Made by a program: the position numbers and the translations under genes. Under the pieces are notes generated by a model that did not search any database, was not told the DNA's origin, and worked only from the letters and a program-made list of their open reading frames with translations. 11,699 nucleotides of DNA. Origin: Paraglaciecola arctica (GTDB lineage: Bacteria; Pseudomonadota; Gammaproteobacteria; Enterobacterales; Alteromonadaceae). The first letter of the stretch is position 1; every line of letters begins with the position of its first letter. Positions 1 to 6,190 of this stretch are shown one piece after another. The stretch spans positions 1 through 11,699 of the forward strand of contig QIJM01000088.1 of the NCBI GenBank assembly GCA_003232445.1, given 5' to 3'.

Positions 1-332
1 AACTGTTAGCGATGTTGGATCGGAAGTATTTTTACGCTAAAGAGATCATCGTTATTTTGGATAATGCCCGCTACCACTATTCGAAAGAAGTGATAGAACT
101 GGTTGAGAAAAGTTCAAGATTAAGACTGGTTTACTTACCTACTTACTCGCCAGAGTTGAATTTAATTGAACGTGTTTGGCATTTTTTCAAGAAAAAAGTG
201 CTCTACAATAAATATTACGAAAACCTGGCTGAATTCAGATTGGCGTCAATAGCATTTTTTCGAAATATCGGTCAATATGCCGATGAACTCGCGTCACTAT
301 TAAGTGGCGGCTTTGAAGGCCATAATACCTAA
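1..332 (+). CDS. IS630-family transposase, C-terminal part (5' end outside window)
   Basis: This is the end of a DDE-type transposase of the IS630/Tc1-mariner group, which cuts and joins DNA at TA targets. The reading frame is open from the first bases (Leu-Leu-Ala before the first ATG at 12), so the gene almost certainly starts outside the window and that ATG is internal. Two family signatures are visible. VILDNARYH carries the second catalytic Asp. LPTYSPELNLIERVW carries the catalytic Glu after the usual proline-rich stretch. A lysine-rich segment (HFFKKKV) follows, then a short C-terminal helix region. The first catalytic Asp lies off-window. The stop is at 330-332, and the AT-rich bases after it (333-360) probably hold the right end of the element, but its inverted repeat cannot be confirmed without the left end. 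The family is firm; whether the whole gene is intact cannot be judged. Confidence 0.9.
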   Translation, partial: LLAMLDRKYFYAKEIIVILDNARYHYSKEVIELVEKSSRLRLVYLPTYSPELNLIERVWHFFKKKVLYNKYYENLAEFRLASIAFFRNIGQYADELASLLSGGFEGHNT

Positions 333-384
333 ATTTAAAACGCTTTGGGTATATTATAGATCACAACAGAAAGAAGGTGAAACC

Positions 385-674
385 ATGACAACAAAAAAAC
401 GTGTTTTTAGCCCGATGTTCAGGCTGGAGTCAGCACAGCTCGTGGCGAACCAAAACTGCAGTCTAAAAGATGCGGCAAAAGCGATTGGTATGGGCAAACC
501 CACCTTTTAATATTGAATGAAAAAGTTACGGAAAGAGCGCAGGGGAAATGCCAGCAGGCAATCCGTTAACGCCGGATCAGCTACGTATAAAGGCGCTTGA
601 AAAAATAGCTACAGCGGGCTGAAGAAGATGAGCAATTCAAAATCTATTATTCTCACCCTAAACCTAAGACATAG
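385..674 (+). pseudogene. Broken IS3-family transposase OrfA
   Basis: This is a decayed OrfA, the small helix-turn-helix subunit of an IS3-family element. An ATG at 385 with a ribosome-binding-like AAGGTGA just upstream opens 41 codons. They begin MTTKKRVFSPMFRLESAQL and continue into the helix-turn-helix (SLKDAAKAIGMGKPTF), closely matching intact IS3 OrfA proteins. The frame then meets TAA (508-510) and TGA three codons apart where the family normally continues with a Trp-containing recognition helix. Homology goes on afterwards: MKKLRKERRG in the same frame, then after a frameshift NPLTPDQLRIKALEK (from about 549), then after another shift LQRAEEDE (about 609-635), like the leucine-zipper end of OrfA. 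At least two stops and two frameshifts make it non-functional. No OrfB follows. The last 30-40 bases of the stated span may no longer belong to the element. Confidence 0.75.
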
Positions 675-815
675 GATAAAGTAAACATTCACTCCATACT
701 GCCGCCATATTTATGCCATACTAAAAAATAGTTTTAACCTTCCAACGGATAGACAGTTACCCTGGAATTAACCAATAAAATTCTAAACCGCATACTAGAA
801 AACAGAACAGACAAC
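675..815. other. Spacer upstream of the CapK-like gene, no gene seen
   Basis: This is about 140 bp between the IS3 OrfA remnant and the CapK-like start codon. It holds no reading frame of note, no clear -35/-10 pair and no convincing Shine-Dalgarno sequence directly before the ATG at 816 (the bases before it are A/C-rich). The promoter of the CapK-like gene should be here or inside the IS debris, but it cannot be pointed to by eye. Confidence 0.5.
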
Positions 816-2183
816 ATGAATTTTTTTGAAGCCATCTACCAACGCTCCCCCATTCAGATCCAGAACATTCTCGTCTCAATGTATGGAATACACCTAAAAC
901 GACAAAGATATGGAAAAGGATTCCTAAAATCCTACGAAAAACTATGTAGCAGCACTAAATTAAGCAATAACGCAATAGAACAACTCCATCAAAAGGAATT
1001 AATGAAAGTAATGCTTCTTGCCACCAAGAATATTACCGCATACAAGAAATTACAGAATAAACTAACCATCGCCCCCCTAGAAAACATTAGAATGTTTCCT
1101 ATAACAACAAAACAAGAAATTCGCGAAAATAAAGCTGATTATGTGAACTACGACGAAGATGAATTTAGCGTCATCTTTACAAGCGGGAGCACAGGTACTC
1201 CTATGGCCATTGAGGTTTCAAAGGATGCTCTAAAGAAAAATTATGCCTTTTTCTGGAGATTTTTATCACAGCTAAATATCACAAGAGAAGACAAAAACAT
1301 AACATTTGCGGGTAGAAAAATCATATCGGACAACCAAAAAGAGCCACCTTACTGGCGATTCAACTACTTTATGAACAACGCACTATTTTCTTCTTATCAC
1401 ATATCAGAAGAAACGATCCCTCACTACATAATCGGCATGGAGAAATTCAACCCCCAGTATATTGACTCCTACCCCTCGGCTATATATCAAATTTCCGAAT
1501 ACATAAATAGAAAAGGTATCTGCACCTCTCTTTGTCTGAAAGCAATAGTCACATCATCAGAAACATTACTTCCTTACCAACGAAAAAGCATTGAACAAGC
1601 ATTTAGGTGCAAGGTCTATGATCAATACGGCTCTGCAGAAATGTGTGCTTTTGCATCCCAATGTGAACATGGCACTTACCACATAGACCCGGAGTACTGC
1701 TATTTGGAAGTGGTAAATGAAGAAGGAGAAGTCACTGACAAAGGCGAAGTTGGCGACATTATATGCACAGGCTTTATAAATAAACGAATGCCACTAATTA
1801 GGTACTCAATAGGCGACAGAGGGAGCATAGCGGAGAGTCATTGCAAATGCGGTCGAAAAGGACAAACCCTCACCTCTCTCGAAGGGCGAAAAGATGACTT
1901 CATCCTCACGCCTGATGGTAGAAAAGTAGGCAGACTAGATCCCATATATAAAGGCCTAACCGGAATAAAAGAATCACAAATCGTACAAACAAGTATAGAT
2001 GAAATAGTTGTTTACTTAGTACGAACACCCCTGCATACATCAAGCTGCGATCGCAAACTCACTGAAGAACTAAACAGTCGGCTAGGTCATTCAATTAATG
2101 TTAAGATAAAACATGTAACCAAACTAGAAAAAACATCGTCGGGTAAATTCAGAGCCGTAGTTTCACTTCTTGAAAGCCACTAA
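816..2183 (+). CDS. CapK/PaaK-like adenylate-forming enzyme
   Basis: This 455-residue protein belongs to the phenylacetate-CoA ligase-like branch of the ANL (adenylate-forming) superfamily, the branch called CapK when found in capsule loci. Such enzymes use ATP to turn a carboxylate into an acyl-adenylate; the substrate of polysaccharide-linked members is not established. The core motifs are all present in order: P-loop FTSGSTGTP (residues 121-129), YDQYGSAE (268-275), the RYSIGDRG motif (329-336), a CKCGR turn (343-347) typical of PaaK relatives, GRKDDF (357-362), and a C-terminal SSGKFR (441-446) carrying the catalytic Lys of the mobile domain. Length is normal and no membrane segment is seen, so it should be cytoplasmic. 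It stands alone on the plus strand and converges on the pyruvyl transferase 58 bp away. The ATG is accepted because homology begins soon after it, although no clear ribosome-binding site precedes it. Family certain; substrate unknown. Confidence 0.9.
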   Translation: MNFFEAIYQRSPIQIQNILVSMYGIHLKRQRYGKGFLKSYEKLCSSTKLSNNAIEQLHQKELMKVMLLATKNITAYKKLQNKLTIAPLENIRMFPITTKQEIRENKADYVNYDEDEFSVIFTSGSTGTPMAIEVSKDALKKNYAFFWRFLSQLNITREDKNITFAGRKIISDNQKEPPYWRFNYFMNNALFSSYHISEETIPHYIIGMEKFNPQYIDSYPSAIYQISEYINRKGICTSLCLKAIVTSSETLLPYQRKSIEQAFRCKVYDQYGSAEMCAFASQCEHGTYHIDPEYCYLEVVNEEGEVTDKGEVGDIICTGFINKRMPLIRYSIGDRGSIAESHCKCGRKGQTLTSLEGRKDDFILTPDGRKVGRLDPIYKGLTGIKESQIVQTSIDEIVVYLVRTPLHTSSCDRKLTEELNSRLGHSINVKIKHVTKLEKTSSGKFRAVVSLLESH

Positions 2184-2241
2184 CAAGTACGGCATATTGT
2201 AAGAGAACACTAAAATCAACCGCGACAGCAATGAGCCGCCC

Positions 2242-3069
2242 CTATAGGAGGGAATTTTTAAACTCCTGAAAAACTTCATCAAGTTCTAATCTTGCCTTCT
2301 CTACTCGCGGCGAAGGCTCCTGAGTGCGGCATAGTAAATCTTTCAACGGCTGCCCAATCTGGGGATGAATAGGCTCATGTTCTCGCCCTATAGAGGCAAA
2401 ATAATCTTTAAATTTGAACCCCTTCCCCACCACTCTATCAGTTAAATGAACCCAAGCATTAGGTATACCTAAAGAATCAGAAATGATGATCCCATGAAGT
2501 GATGATGATAAAATGTATTTGCAACTATCAATTTCCTTAATTACCTCATCAGGAGAGCGCATCACATCAATAATCAAAACTTCATCGCCAAACCGCTCTT
2601 CCAAACCAGAAACCCACCCATGATCCTTATCAACATAGTGAGGAACAACCCCTAATAGGTGTTTTTTACCCTGCCTTTCATTTAACAATAAGGGAATAAG
2701 CAATCCCGGATCCCCCAAAGCCGTAGCCTTCGGCGCCGAAACTCTCTCACGAGTCAGCGGGCCACGAAGCGCCCATATTTTAGCGCTGTTAAACTCTCGT
2801 CTCTCATCACGAATAAGTCCAGAACCAAGTATATGACCAGAAAAACCCACGGGGGCTGTATCAAGAATACTTCCAGTACACAGCACCTTCGCCTTTGTAA
2901 GATTGCACTTTATGGGAGTAAATCCATAATGTTTCAGAAGAAGAGGAGTAATCAAGTCACCAAAATTCACCTCGCCTGTATACCAATAGGCATCAATCCT
3001 ATTTCCCAGAAAAGTGCCCTTAAGGATAAGTAGCGCCTTACTTAGCTCATTTTCTATTCTACTTTTCAT
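2242..3069 (-). CDS. Polysaccharide pyruvyl transferase family protein
   Basis: This is a member of the polysaccharide pyruvyl transferase family (PF04230, related to PssM/CsaB), which move pyruvate from phosphoenolpyruvate to a sugar, forming an acidic ketal. Recognisable pieces are NFGDLITPLLL near the N-terminus, RGPLTRE and GDPGLL in the middle, and the strongly conserved SSSLHGIIISDSLGIP near residue 190, where the His-Gly segment lies in the active site of the family. No signal peptide or membrane segment is visible, so it should act on a cytoplasmic sugar or lipid-linked intermediate. The first in-frame ATG (3084) has AGG only one base away, too close to work. The ATG at 3069 has AAGGA four bases upstream and is preferred, giving 275 residues. 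It is the last gene of the minus-strand series, 83 bp after the flippase stop counted from this start. Some family members transfer other groups, so the ketal chemistry is inferred. Confidence 0.85.
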   Translation of the reverse strand: MKSRIENELSKALLILKGTFLGNRIDAYWYTGEVNFGDLITPLLLKHYGFTPIKCNLTKAKVLCTGSILDTAPVGFSGHILGSGLIRDERREFNSAKIWALRGPLTRERVSAPKATALGDPGLLIPLLLNERQGKKHLLGVVPHYVDKDHGWVSGLEERFGDEVLIIDVMRSPDEVIKEIDSCKYILSSSLHGIIISDSLGIPNAWVHLTDRVVGKGFKFKDYFASIGREHEPIHPQIGQPLKDLLCRTQEPSPRVEKARLELDEVFQEFKNSLL

Positions 3070-3152
3070 GTTTTCCTTTTTCATACCTCGTTAATTCAAG
3101 CATAATTGACGATAACCACGGCAGAAAAGAATACTTAACTAAGGGTATCTAG

Positions 3153-4661
3153 CTAATCAACTGATTTTCGAAAATCTTTCTTTACAAAAAAACCTTTGAT
3201 CTTTCCAGTCGCCTCATTCAAGTAAAACTTAATTTTATTTTTTTCTTCTTTGTTAAAGATAGGGAGTAAGAATACCAAAGAAACAAAACACATAAGAATT
3301 AAAAGCTTCCCTACAATAGAAAATAGCAAGGTGTCAGGTAGCAATAATGAGATTAAATACCCCCCCACCCCAATGCCCCCAACCATCAGAGCACGGGGCC
3401 ATGGCAACTTCATATCATAAAGCGCCTTGGATTTTCTTTCAATCCATACCAGTTTAACTAATGAACCAAGTAAAAGTGAAATAGCTACCCCATGCAGCCC
3501 GAATTTAGGTATCAATATAATAAAACCGATCGTGATTGTTATCGCAAATAAATAAGTACCAATAGCAATGATACTGGTTTTTTTCTTCAGTAGAATCCCA
3601 AGATTATTGAAATATGCTAGCGTAAAAATTATGCTCGACAACACTAGAATTGGCACTACACCACCGGCGGGCCAAAATGAATTATCTGCGATCAAGGTTA
3701 TCACCGTAGCTGAAAATAATGACAACCCTAACCCTGAAAAAATTAGCACGAAAAACAGTATCATAAATATATTCTGATATACGCTAATAGGATCAGGCAT
3801 CTTATAAACTTCATATCTAAGTGAATCCCATATATTTGCAAATGGCCTCAGTATTAAAACAAGTATTAGCGTCGAAAATTGAGCCGCTAGAGCATACAAC
3901 CCGACGTCACCTAATCCTGAAAATAAACGTAAAAAATATTTCCCAATAACTTCCGAATAGACCCCCCCTATAGCGGACACCCACAGTGGCCAGCTGAACA
4001 TTACAAGTTCCTTAAGTAGTTTTTTTGAAAAACTAATTCCAACGTGGTAGAGAATATAAGCAACACTGAAAACAGCCATCAAACTAGTCGTTATACATGC
4101 GCTATAAATCACGCCCTCGACTGAAAGCTCAAGAAATATCAGGAAATATATATTAAGAGAAAAAGAAACTATTAACTTAATTATGCTCAATACAAAATAA
4201 AGCACTACTCTTTGTTGCACCCTGATATATACAAGTCCATACGAGTCAATAGCCTGGGCTATCAAAAGAATTGAGAAAACTTGCATTAACTCGCCGTACT
4301 GCGAAGTACCCATTATCATTTCAGCTGCAGCATCTGAATTAGTCGCCAGAATAATACATGATAGACTACTAGTGAAAAGCAACATCAAAAAAGCAGTTGA
4401 GACGACTGATTTTTTCTCTTCTATACTTGTTGCCATGTAACAATATCTAAAGACAGCTTGCCCCATATGCATTCCAAATAAAACCTCGACCATAATTATG
4501 GTCATCATCATCATTTGAACAACACCATAGTCAGTAGGCGTCAAATATTGCGTATAGATAGGCAGCATCAAAAAGCCGACAATTTTCCGGATTACATCTG
4601 AAGCACCGTATATCACGGCGTGATTTAGGGTTTTTTTATATAAATTTTTTGACTGTGTAAT
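3153..4661 (-). CDS. Wzx-type polysaccharide flippase (MOP superfamily), apparent ATT start
   Basis: This is an integral membrane transporter of the MOP/Wzx group, which flips undecaprenyl-linked repeat units across the inner membrane. It is almost wholly hydrophobic, with about 12-14 membrane helices. The N-terminus has the classic signature: KKTLNHAVIYGASD, then IVGFLMLPIYTQYLTPTDYG. The first canonical start in frame is GTG at 4616, but it has no ribosome-binding site and would cut into the conserved N-terminus. The frame stays open upstream through residues TQSKNLYKKTLNHA, and AGGAG (4670-4674) lies eight bases before an ATT codon at 4661-4659. ATT is therefore the best-supported start (502 residues). 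Two G7 runs (plus-strand C7 at 3360-3366 and 3962-3968) lie inside the gene, and a one-base slip in either would truncate it. The gene is separated from the methyltransferase by an IS3 remnant, so it may have its own promoter. Confidence 0.85.
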   Translation of the reverse strand: MTQSKNLYKKTLNHAVIYGASDVIRKIVGFLMLPIYTQYLTPTDYGVVQMMMMTIIMVEVLFGMHMGQAVFRYCYMATSIEEKKSVVSTAFLMLLFTSSLSCIILATNSDAAAEMIMGTSQYGELMQVFSILLIAQAIDSYGLVYIRVQQRVVLYFVLSIIKLIVSFSLNIYFLIFLELSVEGVIYSACITTSLMAVFSVAYILYHVGISFSKKLLKELVMFSWPLWVSAIGGVYSEVIGKYFLRLFSGLGDVGLYALAAQFSTLILVLILRPFANIWDSLRYEVYKMPDPISVYQNIFMILFFVLIFSGLGLSLFSATVITLIADNSFWPAGGVVPILVLSSIIFTLAYFNNLGILLKKKTSIIAIGTYLFAITITIGFIILIPKFGLHGVAISLLLGSLVKLVWIERKSKALYDMKLPWPRALMVGGIGVGGYLISLLLPDTLLFSIVGKLLILMCFVSLVFLLPIFNKEEKNKIKFYLNEATGKIKGFFVKKDFRKSVD

Positions 4662-4674
4662 AACCTGAACTCCT
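4659..4674 (-). promoter_or_regulatory. Shine-Dalgarno AGGAG and ATT start of the flippase
   Basis: On the minus strand AGGAG (4674-4670) is followed by eight bases and then ATT ACA CAG. Spacing is ideal. No ATG, GTG or TTG exists in this frame between the Shine-Dalgarno and the GTG at 4616. This decides the flippase start, unless an ATG was mutated or misread as ATT. Confidence 0.55.
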
Positions 4675-4838
4675 AAAAAACAAGCTATGGGCTTTTCGAT
4701 TGCGCTTTTGCACCACTACTTACTCACATATCGAAAATAAACCCTCTCGCCTCACCACAAATCACTATTAATATTTTTACTCTACTCTCTTCAGGCTTTC
4801 GGGATAAATACACTCAAACTAAAGTCCTGTTATTCATA
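4675..4838. other. Non-coding spacer between flippase and IS3 remnant
   Basis: This is about 165 AT-rich bases without a supported gene. On the minus strand a TATAAT (plus-strand 4838-4843) lies at the right edge, pointing toward the flippase. No matching -35 hexamer was found at 16-18 bases, so a flippase promoter here remains only a possibility. Confidence 0.4.
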
Positions 4839-5045
4839 TTATATCCTTGGCAGGTTATGCTCGCGCTTAAGCTTGCGTAACCGTTTAAGTTCTATCCTCA
4901 TCGCGGGGTCTATACTGATATCTTTTTTCTTAACCACAATATCACCTCGACGCGTTTCCATACGCCAACAATAACACATGTATATTTTGATATTCCCCCC
5001 CCCCCTTAGTTATAAGAAGGTGCCCACTAAAACGGGGCCAGTTCA
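4839..5045 (-). mobile_element. Degenerate IS3-family insertion sequence end
   Basis: This is the remains of one end of an IS3-family element read on the minus strand. It starts with a sequence shaped like an IS3 terminal inverted repeat: TGAACTGGCCCC (5045-5034), then GTTTTAGTGGGCACC (to about 5019). Next comes an 11-base C run (4995-5005) and a 46-codon frame (4979-4839). The frame contains METRRGDIVVKKKDI and then an Arg/Lys/Leu-rich helix, ELKRLRKLKREHNL. That last part resembles the leucine-zipper segment in the second half of IS3 OrfA proteins. The N-terminal helix-turn-helix and all of OrfB are missing, and no opposite terminal repeat was found toward the flippase. The element looks truncated and dead. 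The terminal-repeat reading is fairly good; the coding similarity is weaker. Confidence 0.55.
4995..5005. repeat. 11-base C homopolymer
   Basis: This is an uninterrupted run of eleven C on the plus strand, inside the IS3 remnant and about 60 bp beyond the methyltransferase stop. It lies outside any supported intact gene. Its length makes it prone to slippage and to sequencing error. Confidence 0.9.
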
Positions 5046-5066
5046 CATGCGAGTGCACTTGCCTTG

Positions 5067-6062
5067 TTAGCCTTCTGATTTTTTAGCGATAACAACCATT
5101 GATGGCGTCAGTATTAATCTTCCAATAGTAAGTTTACATATTACATTCGCAACCCAAAAAAATATGTTTCCAGAAAGGCTCTCGATTACCTTGTTGTTAT
5201 TTAATAGAGGTGAAGGGATGAAAGTTACCTTATTAAACCCTTCCTTTTTCAATTTTTTCAATATGTAGGATTGTGTAAATATATAAATATGTTCTGGATT
5301 AAAATGTTTAATTTCACTTTGAAATGTTTTATTTTTGGATAAGCCGAATGTATTCAATAGAAATTGATAAAATTTTATAATTCTTAATTTATTAGGTATT
5401 CTAATTATGATGGTTTGTTGCTTCGAATGGAGTAGCTTGTTTATAGTTTTGAACATTTCATTTAGTTTTGGCTCATAATATATAACATCAATTAGTAGTA
5501 TTGTGTTGAAGTGCGAATTAATTTTTTGCAAACTGGGCATGTCGCAACAAATAGATTTCATGGCATAAATTTCGAAGCTATAATTACAGGAATTTTCTGA
5601 GAGATCATTTAAGACGGCACTGATATCTGGTCGAGCACTTTTAATCTTATGCAACAGATGGCCTTTACCTCCGCCGATATCCAACACCTTACCGTTCTCT
5701 GGCGTGTACTTGCTTGCAAGTGATGCTATATGATCAAATATATCTTTCCTCTGCTTTGAGAAATATAATTCATCGTTATAAGTATTTTCAAAATGCTTGG
5801 CGATTATTTCTTTGTCCAGTAATGTGTCAGAAAAATACAAGCCACAATTGGGGCAAAATTTAATGCAAAAAATATTACTGTAATAAATGTACTGCCCGAA
5901 TTTAAATAATCGCTCATTGTTACAATCAGGGCAATTCTTTAATTTTATTGAATTAGTTTTCTGAAAGTTATGCATCTTCGCGAATTGAAGCCATTTTTCT
6001 ACAGGGTAAAACCCACCATTCTCTCGTAATATATTACAATAATGGTCATTATTCGAACTCAT
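5067..6062 (-). CDS. Zinc-ribbon class I SAM-dependent methyltransferase
   Basis: This 331-residue protein has an N-terminal zinc-binding element followed by a Rossmann-fold methyltransferase. Four cysteines (44, 47, 70, 73 in CPDC and CPNCG) form the ribbon, as in several sugar methyltransferases. The SAM-binding glycine motif VLDIGGGKG lies at about 126-134, an acidic residue after the second strand at VLNDLS, and LIDVIYY is the motif-IV-like strand. A transfer of methyl to a sugar or repeat unit fits the locus, but C-, N- or O-specificity cannot be read. The frame could begin at a TTG (6068), but the ATG at 6062 has AGGA seven bases upstream and is chosen. The gene is unusually AT-rich: by hand count 5281-5400 holds only 22 G/C in 120 bases, far below the glycosyltransferase gene. 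IS3 debris lies just beyond its stop. Horizontal acquisition is likely. Confidence 0.85.
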   Translation of the reverse strand: MSSNNDHYCNILRENGGFYPVEKWLQFAKMHNFQKTNSIKLKNCPDCNNERLFKFGQYIYYSNIFCIKFCPNCGLYFSDTLLDKEIIAKHFENTYNDELYFSKQRKDIFDHIASLASKYTPENGKVLDIGGGKGHLLHKIKSARPDISAVLNDLSENSCNYSFEIYAMKSICCDMPSLQKINSHFNTILLIDVIYYEPKLNEMFKTINKLLHSKQQTIIIRIPNKLRIIKFYQFLLNTFGLSKNKTFQSEIKHFNPEHIYIFTQSYILKKLKKEGFNKVTFIPSPLLNNNKVIESLSGNIFFWVANVICKLTIGRLILTPSMVVIAKKSEG

Positions 6063-6090
6063 AAGCAATTCCTTTCTTTTTGTGATTAAT

Positions 6091-6104
6091 GAGGCTGTAG
6101 CCTC
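6091..6104. repeat. Small hairpin GAGGC-TGTA-GCCTC
   Basis: This is a perfect inverted repeat (five-base arms, four-base loop) about 30 bp upstream of the methyltransferase start. A CCT-repeat tract (6101-6115, GGA repeats on the coding strand) overlaps one arm. It may fold in the leader RNA of the methyltransferase; no function is assigned. Confidence 0.5.
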
Positions 6105-6128
6105 CTCCTCCTCCCTTGCCTATAATTC

Positions 6129-6162
6129 AGTCAAAAATTGACTTAGCGAGAAGCTCGCCAAG
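6129..6162 (-). terminator. Two adjacent hairpins after the acyltransferase, possible weak terminator
   Basis: Read on the minus strand from the acyltransferase stop, a hairpin of GCGAG/CTCGC arms with a three-base loop (core 6146-6158) comes first. Its flanking CTT/AAG pairs extend it over 6142-6162 with one mismatch. It is followed at once by AGTCAA-TTT-TTGACT (6129-6143). Five T bases lie in the second loop and arm instead of right behind the first stem, so this is not a textbook intrinsic terminator. It could attenuate transcription or stabilise the upstream mRNA end between the acyltransferase and methyltransferase. Confidence 0.35.
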
Positions 6163-6190
6163 CGACGATCTTAACGCAAGCAATACACAG

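Noticed and set aside
2222..2239. Hairpin (GCGAC/GCCGC arms with one G-T pair) after the pyruvyl transferase as a terminator
   Set aside because: The stem is five pairs with an eight-base loop, and the only T run is four bases and some distance behind it. Too weak to call.
3153..4616. GTG at 4616 as the flippase start
   Set aside because: It has no Shine-Dalgarno and would remove conserved Wzx N-terminal residues, whereas the upstream ATT has an ideally spaced AGGAG.
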